Assembly: GCA_002419505.1 (NCBI GenBank)
Contig: DIGF01000009.1
Span: forward strand, 1-64,000
DNA length: 64,000 nt
DNA from: Caryophanales bacterium UBA5729
GTDB taxonomy: Bacteria; Bacillota_I; Bacilli_A; Izemoplasmatales; Hujiaoplasmataceae
Reading direction: 5' to 3'
Below are positions 19,284 to 28,430 of the stretch, piece after piece. Under the pieces are notes generated by a model that ran no database searches, was not told the origin of the DNA, and saw only the letters and a program-made list of their open reading frames with translations. Made by a program: the position numbers and the translations under genes. Positions within the stretch are counted from its first letter, which is position 1, and each line of letters opens with the position of its first letter.

Positions 19284-20105
19284 TTAAAATTTCAAACTGA
19301 TGTCCATTGATTTATAGGAATGGGTTAAGCCACCAACACTGATGAAATCGACACCAGTCTGAGCGACCGACCTAATGCGCTCAAGCGTCATATTGCCGCT
19401 TGCTTCCAACATTTTTTTGCCTTGGTTTAGTTGCACGCATTTACTCATATCCTCATTGCTCATATTATCCAACATGATAATATCGCAATCGCTTTGCAAA
19501 GCTTCATGAAATTGTTCGAGATTTTCAACTTCGACCTCAATTTTATAAGCTTTACCTAAATTTTCTCTGACTTTATCTACAGCAGCAATAATAGATTTAG
19601 CTGCGTGCAGATGATTATCCTTAAGCATAACCATATCTGAAAGATTCATACGGTGATTCATTCCGCCGCCATGAATAACGGCTTGTTTTTCCAAAGCTCT
19701 TAATAAAGGTGTGGTTTTTCTCGTGTCAAGAATTTTTGTTTGCGAGCCTTGACATTGATCGACAAAGGCTTTGGTCATCGTCGCAATTCCCGACATTCTC
19801 TGTAAAAAATTAAGGCCTACTCTTTCCGCGGCTAAAATTGATTTTGTCAAACCTTTTACCGTAGCGATAATTTCACCTTTTTGAACCACTTCACTATCAT
19901 TTCTAATGATATTGAATTCTAAGGTAGGATCTATTTGAAAAAACACTTCTTTACAGACTAACATCCCCGAGATTACTCCCGCTTCTTTAGCGATGAATCT
20001 GCCGAAAGCTGTTTCATCGGTAAACAAGTATTCACTTGAGATATCTTGGTTAGGTATATCTTCTGCCAAAGCCATCGCAATTATTTTTTTTACTGCTTCA
20101 TTCAT
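19284..20105 (-). CDS. nadC: Quinolinate phosphoribosyltransferase (decarboxylating)
   Basis: This 273-residue enzyme makes nicotinate mononucleotide from quinolinate and PRPP. Blocks GLNFLQRMSGIATMT, KILDTRKTTPLLRALEKQAV and GGGMNHRMNLSDMVMLKDNH are the NadC active-site elements. DFISVGGLTHSYKSMDISLKF closes the barrel. nadA and nadB are not adjacent. The start overlaps the stop of the upstream Fic-like/winged-helix gene by ATGA, so the two are translationally coupled. Confidence 0.95.
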   Translation of the reverse strand: MNEAVKKIIAMALAEDIPNQDISSEYLFTDETAFGRFIAKEAGVISGMLVCKEVFFQIDPTLEFNIIRNDSEVVQKGEIIATVKGLTKSILAAERVGLNFLQRMSGIATMTKAFVDQCQGSQTKILDTRKTTPLLRALEKQAVIHGGGMNHRMNLSDMVMLKDNHLHAAKSIIAAVDKVRENLGKAYKIEVEVENLEQFHEALQSDCDIIMLDNMSNEDMSKCVQLNQGKKMLEASGNMTLERIRSVAQTGVDFISVGGLTHSYKSMDISLKF

Positions 20106-21193
20106 TTTTTATCACCTAAATCCATCATGATTTGTCCTTCAAATTTAACCTTTTTATCCTTGGCGACAATCCTAACCCATTTAGCGCTTCTACCAGAACC
20201 GATCGAGCGGATGATATTATCTTCTTGTAACCTGCTTAAGGTACGGTTAATGGTCGAATCAGATACTGAAGGATGTTTTTTTCTAATGTCTGCCTTCGAA
20301 AAAACTTCTGGTAATTTCAAGATGGTATTTTCAATATAATCGGTTTTGTTGATTGCCAAATCTTGATCATATTTATAATCCCGAGAAAATTCTTCTAAAT
20401 CTCCATACATGGTATTGAAAATATTGATAAAGAAACGCATCAGCGGCATTAAATTCGGGACATCTTGCTCGCTTTGCATTTTGACTAATCTAATTATATC
20501 TTGATAATCTTGTTTATAATAAAGCAGTTTAGCAAAAAAAGATACATAATTTGCAGCATCAAAATTGTTTTCTAAAATCAAAATATAAAAAATTAAGATT
20601 CCCAAACTTTCATTATAAGGCATGTTAAAGACTTCCATATTAATGAAATCAACCAAGAAGTTGACATAGAGGAAAACCGGTTCAATTTCTTTCTTTCGGT
20701 CGTTTTTATTTATCGCTTCAAGATAGGCTTCAAGCTCTTCTCTCATCGATGAAGACTCCGAGATTAGCATCCCTTTTTTCTTGCCAGTTGAGCGGTATTT
20801 TAGTTTTTCCGGCGGTAAAACATTATTAAATAGAATCCGCGTTAAATCTTGGATTTCTCCTAATAACAGATTAAATGGCTCGCCACTCTCAACATGAATT
20901 TTTCGAAACACGTCTACGATGTTTCGGTATAAGTGTTCTGATTGATTCTTTGGGGTTGAGGAGTCGAGTAATAAGGTTCTAAAGCGGCTATCACGAACTT
21001 GAAAATCACTAAAAAACAGCTTAAAAAAACTCTCAGCGTTTTTATGAGCAACTTCTAATTTGATATGGTCTAAATCAGCTTTAAACAATTGTTTATAATA
21101 GTGATTTTTCCCCATTTCATAGTATAAATTTGTAGTTTTGAGCAAAACCTCATGAGTGACCAAATTCAGTTTTATTCGATCTAGACACCTCAT
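20102..21193 (-). CDS. Degenerate Fic-like protein with C-terminal winged helix
   Basis: I chose the ATG at 21193 because AGGA lies 8 nt upstream; the longer frame would run 41 nt into the lipoprotein gene. The 363-residue product looks like a Fic-fold protein that has lost its active site. An opening LHKIL-like helix, a MREELEAYLEAI helix, and then EPVFLYVNFLVDFINMEVF align with the run leading to the Fic loop. Where HPF(x)xGNGR should stand it has FNMPYNESLG. The end (about 300-350, STINRTLSRLQEDNIIR) is a winged helix, as in SoFic-type proteins. No AMP transfer is expected. Overlap with nadC suggests regulation of NAD genes, which is inference. Confidence 0.5.
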   Translation of the reverse strand: MRCLDRIKLNLVTHEVLLKTTNLYYEMGKNHYYKQLFKADLDHIKLEVAHKNAESFFKLFFSDFQVRDSRFRTLLLDSSTPKNQSEHLYRNIVDVFRKIHVESGEPFNLLLGEIQDLTRILFNNVLPPEKLKYRSTGKKKGMLISESSSMREELEAYLEAINKNDRKKEIEPVFLYVNFLVDFINMEVFNMPYNESLGILIFYILILENNFDAANYVSFFAKLLYYKQDYQDIIRLVKMQSEQDVPNLMPLMRFFINIFNTMYGDLEEFSRDYKYDQDLAINKTDYIENTILKLPEVFSKADIRKKHPSVSDSTINRTLSRLQEDNIIRSIGSGRSAKWVRIVAKDKKVKFEGQIMMDLGDKK

Positions 21194-21206
21194 AATTTCA
21201 TTCCTT

Positions 21207-22436
21207 TCATTGCGATTGTAGTTGGATGATGCGGTTGATAAAATCAAGCTCCCAGCCTAATGTATCGATAAACCAATCTTGATCAAGAAGCAATTCTTGA
21301 TTTACCTTGCCTTCACTGTCCGAAAAATCATTACTGCTGCTAAAGTAAGAATTAGTAATCGCGCTAATGCCAAATACCCGACCAGTAAAAGCAGTGCTGA
21401 TTTGCTCGATTTCGTGGGTTGGTGTTCCTGTTAGTTCACCTGCAACGACATTATCAGTGAAATCGCTATTCCAGTTCTCGCCGACAAACAAAGACCAATA
21501 GCCATAATCGCCTTCAGCTTCGATTGCGGTTAAAACAAAATTATCTTTTAAGTCACCAAAGTAATTGTAGCCAACTAACCCGCCAACATAGGCTTTTAAT
21601 GTTGTAGCCACAACATTAATTTCACTTTTAACGAGATTATTTTGAACAAAAAGATTCTTAGCAATCCGATTATCTTCATAACCGCTAGCGACACCTTGAT
21701 AGTTATGGCCGATTAACCCACCTACAAAAGCTGAGCTTTCTTCGGTTGTGACAGTTAGTATTGTTTCAACGTAATTATCTTTGACAATCGTATTAAAGTT
21801 TTTTCCTAACAGCCCACCTACAAAAGCAATTTTATTAGCAGTGACGTTAATTTCGCCTTCTGCTTCCACATTTGCGATAGTTGCAGGCACAAAATCTTCG
21901 GCTTTTTGATAGAGGTTAACTTGTTTTTGACTAGTACCTGCCAAAAGCCCAGCAAAGACGTTGCTTTCAGTACTCGTCACGTCAATTGCGCCACTAACCT
22001 TAACATTTTCCACGCTGCCTTCGATAATTCCTGCTAATCCACCGATAAAGCTCAGATTATTAGTTTGATAAGCGATGTTAAAATTACTGATGATTAAGTT
22101 TTTAACATCACCTTTTACAAAGGTAAAAAGCCCATTGATATCGGTATTTTTCTGAGTAATGCTCAAATTTGATATGGTATAATTATTGCCATCAAAAACG
22201 CCTAAATAAGGTTGGTTATAACTGCCTAATGGCTCCCACTCTAAACCAGATAAATCAAGATTTTGGGTTAAAATATATGATTTATTCATTTCGATATTCT
22301 TTAAGTCATCGACAGAGGAAATCTCGATGAAATTTTCTGTATCGATAACCTGCGGTTCAGCCGTCGTTTGTTCGGCAGCGAAATTACAACCCACCAGGAA
22401 TAAACTGAGTATCATCACTAAAAATATTTTCTTCAT
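21207..22436 (-). CDS. Surface lipoprotein with GLUG-type repeats
   Basis: This 409-residue protein starts with a lipoprotein signal peptide ending in LFLVGC (acylated Cys17), so it should be exported and processed by LspA. The body holds repeated units of about 35-50 residues around FVGGLLGKNF, FVGGLIGHNY and YVGGLVGYNY. These match the GLUG motif found in adhesins and other surface proteins with a beta-helical fold. The repeats lie at about residues 130-330. The start follows AGGATGG. A role in binding to surfaces or other cells is plausible but not shown. Confidence 0.75.
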   Translation of the reverse strand: MKKIFLVMILSLFLVGCNFAAEQTTAEPQVIDTENFIEISSVDDLKNIEMNKSYILTQNLDLSGLEWEPLGSYNQPYLGVFDGNNYTISNLSITQKNTDINGLFTFVKGDVKNLIISNFNIAYQTNNLSFIGGLAGIIEGSVENVKVSGAIDVTSTESNVFAGLLAGTSQKQVNLYQKAEDFVPATIANVEAEGEINVTANKIAFVGGLLGKNFNTIVKDNYVETILTVTTEESSAFVGGLIGHNYQGVASGYEDNRIAKNLFVQNNLVKSEINVVATTLKAYVGGLVGYNYFGDLKDNFVLTAIEAEGDYGYWSLFVGENWNSDFTDNVVAGELTGTPTHEIEQISTAFTGRVFGISAITNSYFSSSNDFSDSEGKVNQELLLDQDWFIDTLGWELDFINRIIQLQSQ

Positions 22437-22449
22437 AAAACCATCCTAT

Positions 22450-25134
22450 CTAAAATAAGGTTTGCTGAACAACGTTATCATCTAAATCATCATCTTCTTC
22501 GTCTTCGTCATCTTCAGCATCATCGTCATAATCTCTTTCAACTTCTTCAATTTCATCATCGCTATAATCATCTTCTTCTGAAACTTTTGTGCTTGAAATT
22601 ATTTTTTCTAGCTCACTCATCATTTCATCAGACTCATCTACTTCTACAACTTCATCGTTATCAATTAGGCTTAGTAAGATTTGTTTGTTCAAATTATAAT
22701 TATCAATCTCTAACATCAGTCTAAATGGTTGGTCAACTTTATCAAGATAAGGAATACCATTTTCATAACGATCCGGTTGAATTTCTACTGCTGGAAAACT
22801 TAAATCACGTTTTTTTGCTAACAATCTAATCGTTAATACTTCCTTTAACCTAAAGACGTTCTCACAAGCCATACTGACAATTTGATAAGGGTTGCTCTTG
22901 ACCGTTTTTAAATACCGCTTACCTTTTGCCGGACGATGACTAAAGTCGATGTTAGCGACAAACTCGCGTTTTAATCCGCCGCGATTAGTCAACATCAACA
23001 CTTCATCTTTATTGATTCTTGTAGTAAACTTTGCGCCTACTAAATTATCATCCCTAAGATTTATCCCTTTGACTCCCTTAGCGTTCAAAGATTGCAAAGG
23101 CACCTCATCTAACTCATACTTAAGCACATATCCGTTTTCTGATACTAAAGTAATATCACGATCATATTCTTCGCGCAAATCCACACTCACCAGTTGGTTT
23201 AATCGATTCGCCGGCAAGACATTGAAGGTCCGATTAATTCGAGATTTTTGGAATTCATTCAGCAGAATCCTCTTGATTTGACCGTCTTGATTAGCAACTA
23301 AAATATCGCGTTTATCATCGAACTCATCAATCACTAAATAATCGATTACCGATTCTTTATCCATAAGTTGAGCATAATTACCAATAAAATCGCCTAAATC
23401 TTTCCACTTTAAATCAGGGATTTTATAGACTGGTAAAGCGATAAAGTTACCGTAATTAGTGAAAAACAATAAAGTTTCTCTCGTATTGACTTCTGATTTC
23501 TTTAATACCATATCCCCATCTTTTAAGCCAGTTTCGGTTATCGTTGCCTGATAGGATTTGAAAGAAGAACGTTTAATATAACCATCTTTTGAGATGACAA
23601 ACATTACATTTTCATTTTCAATTAATTCTTGTTCGTCAATTTCCACTTTTTGAATTTGACCGCTGATTACTGTTCTTCTTGGTGAAGGATAATTATCCAA
23701 AATCTCTTGTAGTTCTTGGACAACAGCATTTTCCAACTCCAATTCATTAGTTAAAATCTTTTGGAGACGATTAATAGTAAAACTTAATTCTTGAGACTCT
23801 TTGCGCATCTGCGTAACATCAGTTGTTGATAAGCGATATAATTGTAATGAAACAATTGCATCCGCTTGAGTTTCAGAAAACTCAAACTTTTCCATCAATT
23901 TATTAATCGCATCTTTTTTGCCCATTGATTCTCTGATCATCGCAATTACTTCATCCAAGATACTGACCATTTTTAAAAATCCCAAAACGATGTGTTTACG
24001 TTTTTCTGTTTGGGTAAGTTCATAATTTGAGCGGTTGCGAATCATATCTTTTTGATGTTGAATATATTCGTTTAAAATATCCTCTAAAGACAATAATTTC
24101 GGGCTTCTTTGACAAATTGCCACGATATTGTAATTATAAGCAACACTTAAATCAGTATTCTTATAAAGGTAAGCCAAAACAACTTCTGAGGGAATTTCTT
24201 TTTTTAACTTGATTGAAATTCTTATTCCGTCGCGATCAGATAAATCATTAACTTCTAAGATTCCGTCAATTTTCTTTTGGATTCTAATTTCATCAATTTT
24301 TCTAACCAAATCTGCTTTATTAACCTCATAAGGAATCTCGGTGATAACCAATGATGTATCTTCTATTTCTGCTTTAGCCTTAATAATGATTTTTCCCTTG
24401 CCGGTTTGAAAAGCTTTCTTAATTTCTTTTGTGCCTTCAACAATAGCTCCGGTAGGAAAATCCGGTCCAGGCATAATTTCTAATAATTCATCAATGTCAG
24501 CTTGAGGATGTTTGATTTTGTGAATTGTCGCTCTTAAAACCTCGCTTAAGTTGTGAGGTGGAATATTTGTCGCATAACCGGTTGCCATTCCTTGGCCACC
24601 GTTAACTAAAAGATTAGGAAATTTCGCCGGTAAAACTACCGGTTCAAGTTCACAATCATCAAAGTTAGGAATAAAATTTACGGTTTTCTTATTAATGTCT
24701 TTTAATAAAGCTTCAGCAAAAACCGTAAGTCTCGCTTCGGTATAACGCATTGCCGCAGCTGGGTCATTATCGACTGACCCATTATTTCCGTGCATATCGA
24801 TTAAAAGCGTACCCATCTTCCAGTGCTGTGACATTCTCACCATAGCGTCATAAACACTAGTATCACCGTGAGGATGATACTTACCGATTACTTCACCGAC
24901 GATTCTCGCCGATTTCTTAAACGGTTTGTTTGACCCCATGCCCAGTTCATTCATCGCAAAGAGAATTCTTCTTTGGACTGGCTTTAAACCATCTCTAACG
25001 TCAGGAAGTGCACGATCTTGAATGATGTATTTGGAATATCTGCCAAAGCGATCACCAACGATTTCTTCAAGATTTATAGGAATAATTTTTTCTTCTAAAT
25101 ATTCATCTATTTTATTTTTTACCGATTTAGCCAC
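22450..25134 (-). CDS. parC: DNA topoisomerase IV subunit A
   Basis: I place the start at GTG 25134: AAGGTG lies 6 nt upstream, it gives the usual opening (M)AKSVKNKIDEYLEEKI, and it overlaps the parE stop by 8 nt. The 894-residue protein has the breakage-reunion domain with DVRDGLKPVQRRILFAMNELGM and the catalytic Tyr in AAAMRYTEARLT. A beta-propeller C-terminal domain (about 480-800) follows. Pairing with parE and divergence from plsY, as in Bacillus, supports ParC over GyrA. The last 60 or so residues are unusually acidic, with long Asp/Glu runs before VVQQTLF. Confidence 0.93.
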   Translation of the reverse strand: MAKSVKNKIDEYLEEKIIPINLEEIVGDRFGRYSKYIIQDRALPDVRDGLKPVQRRILFAMNELGMGSNKPFKKSARIVGEVIGKYHPHGDTSVYDAMVRMSQHWKMGTLLIDMHGNNGSVDNDPAAAMRYTEARLTVFAEALLKDINKKTVNFIPNFDDCELEPVVLPAKFPNLLVNGGQGMATGYATNIPPHNLSEVLRATIHKIKHPQADIDELLEIMPGPDFPTGAIVEGTKEIKKAFQTGKGKIIIKAKAEIEDTSLVITEIPYEVNKADLVRKIDEIRIQKKIDGILEVNDLSDRDGIRISIKLKKEIPSEVVLAYLYKNTDLSVAYNYNIVAICQRSPKLLSLEDILNEYIQHQKDMIRNRSNYELTQTEKRKHIVLGFLKMVSILDEVIAMIRESMGKKDAINKLMEKFEFSETQADAIVSLQLYRLSTTDVTQMRKESQELSFTINRLQKILTNELELENAVVQELQEILDNYPSPRRTVISGQIQKVEIDEQELIENENVMFVISKDGYIKRSSFKSYQATITETGLKDGDMVLKKSEVNTRETLLFFTNYGNFIALPVYKIPDLKWKDLGDFIGNYAQLMDKESVIDYLVIDEFDDKRDILVANQDGQIKRILLNEFQKSRINRTFNVLPANRLNQLVSVDLREEYDRDITLVSENGYVLKYELDEVPLQSLNAKGVKGINLRDDNLVGAKFTTRINKDEVLMLTNRGGLKREFVANIDFSHRPAKGKRYLKTVKSNPYQIVSMACENVFRLKEVLTIRLLAKKRDLSFPAVEIQPDRYENGIPYLDKVDQPFRLMLEIDNYNLNKQILLSLIDNDEVVEVDESDEMMSELEKIISSTKVSEEDDYSDDEIEEVERDYDDDAEDDEDEEDDDLDDNVVQQTLF

Positions 25135-27067
25135 CAATAACACCTTCAATCATAAAATCATCATCTTCGTTTTCAAAGGAGACATTATTGTCAATCCATT
25201 CTTTTCTCGGTTCTACTTTATCGCCCATAAGTACAGATATTCTTAAATCTGCTTCGGCTAAATCTTCGATTCTCACTTGAATTAAAGTTCTGGATTTTGG
25301 ATTCATGGTAGTTTCCCAAAGTTGACCGGAGTTCATTTCCCCTAAACCTTTATATCTTTGAATCGAATAAGTTTTAAATTTTTGACAAATGCTTTCTCGT
25401 TGCTCTTCATCCCAAGCGTAAATCGCTTCATTTCTACTTGAAGTTATCTTATATAAAGGCGGTTGCGCCAAATATAATTTACCTGCTAGGATTAATTCTG
25501 GCATGTATCTAAAGAAGAAGGTTATCAACAAGACTTGAATATGCGCACCGTCGGTATCGGCGTCAGTCATAATAATTACTTTATGATAATTAGATTTGCT
25601 GACATCAAACTCACTGCCGATTCCCGCGCCAATCGTTGAAATAATCGTTGAAATTTCTTCGTTTTTAAACACTTCTTCCATTCTTTGTTTTTCCGAGTTA
25701 ATTACCTTACCTCTAAGCGGTAAGATCGCTTGAAAAACGCGATCGCGACCTTGCTTAGCTGAACCGCCAGCGGAATCACCTTCGACGAGAAATAATTCTT
25801 TAATTTCAGCGTTTTTAGAACTTGCAGGAGCTAATTTTCCAGAAAGAATCGTTTCTTTCTTTTTAATTTTTTTAACTAGCCTCGCGTCGTCTCTTGCTTT
25901 TCTTGCGGCTTCCCAAGCATTCCTAGCATCAACTGCTTTTTCAATTAGGCTGCTGGCAACTTTAGGGTTTTCAGTTAAATAAATGTTCAGTTTATCAGCG
26001 ACGATCGCTTCAACGGCGGGACGTGCTTCTGGCGAACCTAACTTGTTCTTAGTTTGGCCTTCAAATTGTAATAAATCTTCAGGAATCCTAATTGAGATAA
26101 TCGCTGTTAACCCTTCGCGAACATGAGTGCCTTCGAGTGAATCATCGCGTTCTTTGATCAGATTCATTCTTCGACCATAGTCGTTGAAAATTTTTGTAAA
26201 AGCTGACTTAAACCCCGTTTCATGAGTTCCGCCATCTTTAGTTCTTACGTTATTGACAAATGAAATAATATTTTCGTTAAAAGCTTTGGTAAAACCAAAG
26301 GCCACCTCGACTTCAATCTTAGATTGGGTTCCATGAAAATAAACCGGCTCATGTAAAGCGCCTTTACCTTTATTGATATAATGAATATATTCTTTGATAC
26401 CTTTTTCAAAAACAAAGGTCTGTCTTTGTTTTGAACGGTTATCAATTAATTGCATTTTTAAACCTTTAATTAAAAAGGCGCTTTCTCTAATTCTTTCCTC
26501 AAGTGTTTGATAATTAAACAAAGTACTAGAAAAAACTTTTTGATCTGGTTTAAACCAGACTTCAGTTCCCGTTTTTCTCGTTTCGCCTACCACAACCAAG
26601 TCTTGAACTTTCTTGCCGCCGTTTTCAAAGCGCATCTGATAAATTTTTCCGTTACGGTGAATGCTAACTTGTAAAAACTCGCTTAAAGCATTAACAACTG
26701 AAGCTCCAACACCATGCAACCCTCCAGCAACTTTATAAGCGCCATCCGCAGAAAACTTTCCGCCTGCATGAAGTTTAGTGAAGATAACCTCTACACCAGT
26801 TATCCCGGATGAATGCATATCAACTGGCATTCCTCTGCCGTCATCAGTTACTAAAACTGAATTATCTTCTTTGACCTCAACTTTAATAAAAGTTCCATAT
26901 CCTGCCAAAACTTCATCAATTGAGTTATCAATAATTTCCCATACTAAATGATGAAGGCCTCTAGCGTCAGTAGACCCCACGTACATCCCCGGTCTTTTTC
27001 TAACAGCTTCTAAGCCTTCAAGAATTTGTAACGATTCTGAATCATATTTTTTGTCTTTGATTGCCAT
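25127..27067 (-). CDS. parE: DNA topoisomerase IV subunit B
   Basis: The start at 27067 (MAIKDKKYDSESLQ) is supported by AAGGAG about 8 nt upstream; longer readings would run through the promoter. The 646-residue protein has a GHKL ATPase domain (EIIDNSIDEVLAG and DDGRGMPVD near residues 43-80; VAGGLHGVGASVVNALS). A TOPRIM domain with LFLVEGDSAGGSAKQGRDR and MTDADTDGAHIQVLLITFF follows. With ParC it decatenates daughter chromosomes. Confidence 0.95.
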   Translation of the reverse strand: MAIKDKKYDSESLQILEGLEAVRKRPGMYVGSTDARGLHHLVWEIIDNSIDEVLAGYGTFIKVEVKEDNSVLVTDDGRGMPVDMHSSGITGVEVIFTKLHAGGKFSADGAYKVAGGLHGVGASVVNALSEFLQVSIHRNGKIYQMRFENGGKKVQDLVVVGETRKTGTEVWFKPDQKVFSSTLFNYQTLEERIRESAFLIKGLKMQLIDNRSKQRQTFVFEKGIKEYIHYINKGKGALHEPVYFHGTQSKIEVEVAFGFTKAFNENIISFVNNVRTKDGGTHETGFKSAFTKIFNDYGRRMNLIKERDDSLEGTHVREGLTAIISIRIPEDLLQFEGQTKNKLGSPEARPAVEAIVADKLNIYLTENPKVASSLIEKAVDARNAWEAARKARDDARLVKKIKKKETILSGKLAPASSKNAEIKELFLVEGDSAGGSAKQGRDRVFQAILPLRGKVINSEKQRMEEVFKNEEISTIISTIGAGIGSEFDVSKSNYHKVIIMTDADTDGAHIQVLLITFFFRYMPELILAGKLYLAQPPLYKITSSRNEAIYAWDEEQRESICQKFKTYSIQRYKGLGEMNSGQLWETTMNPKSRTLIQVRIEDLAEADLRISVLMGDKVEPRKEWIDNNVSFENEDDDFMIEGVIGG

Positions 27068-27095
27068 AATCATGCTCCTTGTTAAACCTATATTC

Positions 27096-27151
27096 ATTAT
27101 AACAAATTTTATTTGATTTTTCTTTATTTTTTCGTTTTTTTTTGGTATAAT
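27096..27151. promoter_or_regulatory. Divergent promoters of parE and plsY
   Basis: On the minus strand TATAAT lies at 27101-27096, 29 nt before the parE start. On the plus strand TGGTATAAT, an extended -10, lies at 27143-27151, followed by AGGAGG at 27164 and the plsY ATG at 27176. Neither has a clear -35. Confidence 0.65.
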
Positions 27152-27175
27152 TTTCAAAGAATCAGGAGGTTTTCG

Positions 27176-27826
27176 ATGACTAAGTACATATTTATATTAA
27201 TTGCTTATTTAGTGGGGTCCATCCCTTTCTCATATTTATTAGGAAAATACATAAAAAAAGATGACATTAGAAAAAAAGGTAGTGGCAATTTAGGCACCAC
27301 AAATGCTTTTAGAGTTTTCGGCGCAGTAATCGGCGTCGCCGTTTTAGTCCTCGATACCTTAAAGAGCGGTTTGTTTGTATTAATTATCCGTCATACTGAC
27401 TGGATCCAAGCCGAGATGTTTCCGTCATTAATCTATGGAGCTGTTGCTGTAGTTGGACACGTTTTTCCGATTTGGATGAAATTTAAAGGTGGTAAAGGCG
27501 TTGCTTCTTCATTTGGTTTACTGATCTTTTATTACTGGCCGATACCAATCGCTTTGCTACCGGTGTTTATCGGCACACTCTTAATCTCAAAATATGCCTC
27601 TTTAGCTTCAACTTTAGTTACGATCTCAATTTTCATTACCGGACTTGTTCTTTATACCTTTGGCGTCATTCCTAACACCATCAATTTGTTATATGTAGTT
27701 GTGACCGGCTTATTAATGCTTTTGATTTTATTTAAACATCGAACTAATTATGCAAGAATTTACCACGGCACTGAAAATAAAATAGAATTTAAGAAAAAAA
27801 AGGTAAAAAAAGATGGTCTCGACTGA
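27176..27826 (+). CDS. plsY: Acyl-phosphate:glycerol-3-phosphate acyltransferase
   Basis: This 216-residue membrane enzyme makes lysophosphatidic acid, the first step of phospholipid synthesis. The three cytoplasmic motifs are visible: GSIPFSYLLGKYIKKDDIRKKGSGNLGTTNAFR, GHVFPIWMKFKGGKGVASSFG, and HRTNYARIYHGTENK. The start is set by AGGAGG 6 nt upstream. Divergence from parE-parC matches Bacillus. The C-terminus is Lys-rich, and the coding end runs into a terminator hairpin. Confidence 0.95.
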   Translation: MTKYIFILIAYLVGSIPFSYLLGKYIKKDDIRKKGSGNLGTTNAFRVFGAVIGVAVLVLDTLKSGLFVLIIRHTDWIQAEMFPSLIYGAVAVVGHVFPIWMKFKGGKGVASSFGLLIFYYWPIPIALLPVFIGTLLISKYASLASTLVTISIFITGLVLYTFGVIPNTINLLYVVVTGLLMLLILFKHRTNYARIYHGTENKIEFKKKKVKKDGLD

Positions 27827-27838
27827 GACCATTTTTAT
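27811..27838. terminator. Bidirectional terminator of plsY and the YneF-family gene
   Basis: Stem ATGGTCTC/GAGACCAT with a GACT loop is followed by ATTTTT on the plus strand and preceded by an A-run that serves the converging minus-strand gene. It overlaps the last codons of plsY. Confidence 0.85.
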
Positions 27839-28062
27839 TTTGCTTGTTTCATTGAAGCCATAACTTGTCTAACTTGTTTTTCAGAAGGTTTACGACCCAT
27901 CTGAGACATCATAGCTCTAATCATTTGTTCGTTGATTGGCGGATTCTTTTCGAGATAATTTTTAAAATATTTTCTTGCAAAGAAAAATCCTCCAATTGCA
28001 CCAGCTAATATTGCTACAACTAATAATACAATAAATAACCAAATCGCAATATCCATCATCAT
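27835..28062 (-). CDS. YneF-family (UPF0154) membrane protein
   Basis: This 75-residue protein has a single N-terminal helix ending in [48 protein letters not shown]. That layout and the [22 protein letters not shown] block are typical of UPF0154/YneF proteins, conserved in Bacillota and of unknown function. The start follows AGGAGT. It is a single gene between plsY and the ferredoxin. Confidence 0.85.
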   Translation of the reverse strand: MMMDIAIWLFIVLLVVAILAGAIGGFFFARKYFKNYLEKNPPINEQMIRAMMSQMGRKPSEKQVRQVMASMKQAK

Positions 28063-28156
28063 TCACACACTCCTTTAGATAACAATGATATTTTATCAAA
28101 TAAAACCCTTGATTTCAAGGAAATAATTTTACAATGTATTTTTAAGATTTATTATT

Positions 28157-28185
28157 TACAAAAACCTAAAAGATTGTTAATATAT
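28157..28185 (+). promoter_or_regulatory. Ferredoxin promoter
   Basis: TTTACA at 28157-28162, a 17-bp spacer and TAATAT at 28180-28185, about 36 nt before the ferredoxin ATG. AGGAGG lies just upstream of the start. Confidence 0.65.
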
Positions 28186-28221
28186 ATATGTATAAAAAAG
28201 GTCTTTTTAAGGAGGAAAAAA

Positions 28222-28392
28222 ATGCCTAGAGTTATCTTAGATACTTGTATTGCTTGTGGTACCTGTAAAGAAAATTGCCCAGTTGATTGTATTGCCGAAG
28301 GGGATATTTACGTTATCGACCAAGATGCTTGCATCGATTGCGGAGTTTGTGAAGTAAACTGTCCAGTTGATTGTATCATAATCGCTGACTAA
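28222..28392 (+). CDS. 2[4Fe-4S] ferredoxin
   Basis: This 56-residue protein (start set by AAGGAGG) has two cluster motifs, CIACGTCKENCP (Cys9, 12, 15, 19) and CIDCGVCEVNCP (Cys37, 40, 43, 47). These suit two low-potential 4Fe-4S clusters. Each motif is followed by VDC, adding Cys23 and Cys51. The family carries electrons for pyruvate:ferredoxin oxidoreductase and related enzymes, which points to an anaerobic or fermentative life. It is transcribed alone on the plus strand from its own promoter to a strong terminator. Confidence 0.95.
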   Translation: MPRVILDTCIACGTCKENCPVDCIAEGDIYVIDQDACIDCGVCEVNCPVDCIIIAD

Positions 28393-28393
28393 T

Positions 28394-28430
28394 TTAAAAA
28401 AATAGCGGAATCTTCCGCTATTTTTTTTAT
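28394..28430. terminator. Bidirectional terminator of the ferredoxin and fabT-like gene
   Basis: Stem AATAGCGGAA/TTCCGCTATT with a 2-nt centre is flanked by runs of A and T on either side, between converging genes. Confidence 0.9.

Noticed and set aside
20046..20339. 97-codon plus-strand frame across nadC and the Fic-like gene
   Set aside because: It lies opposite two well-supported coding regions and has no start signal.
21500..22100. DNA tandem repeats in the lipoprotein gene
   Set aside because: The repeats are at the protein level; the DNA copies have diverged and do not form a tandem array.
22450..27067. gyrB-gyrA instead of parE-parC
   Set aside because: Gene order divergent from plsY and the overlapping parE-parC arrangement match topoisomerase IV; no oriC or recF/dnaN neighbours are present. 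A phylogeny would settle it.
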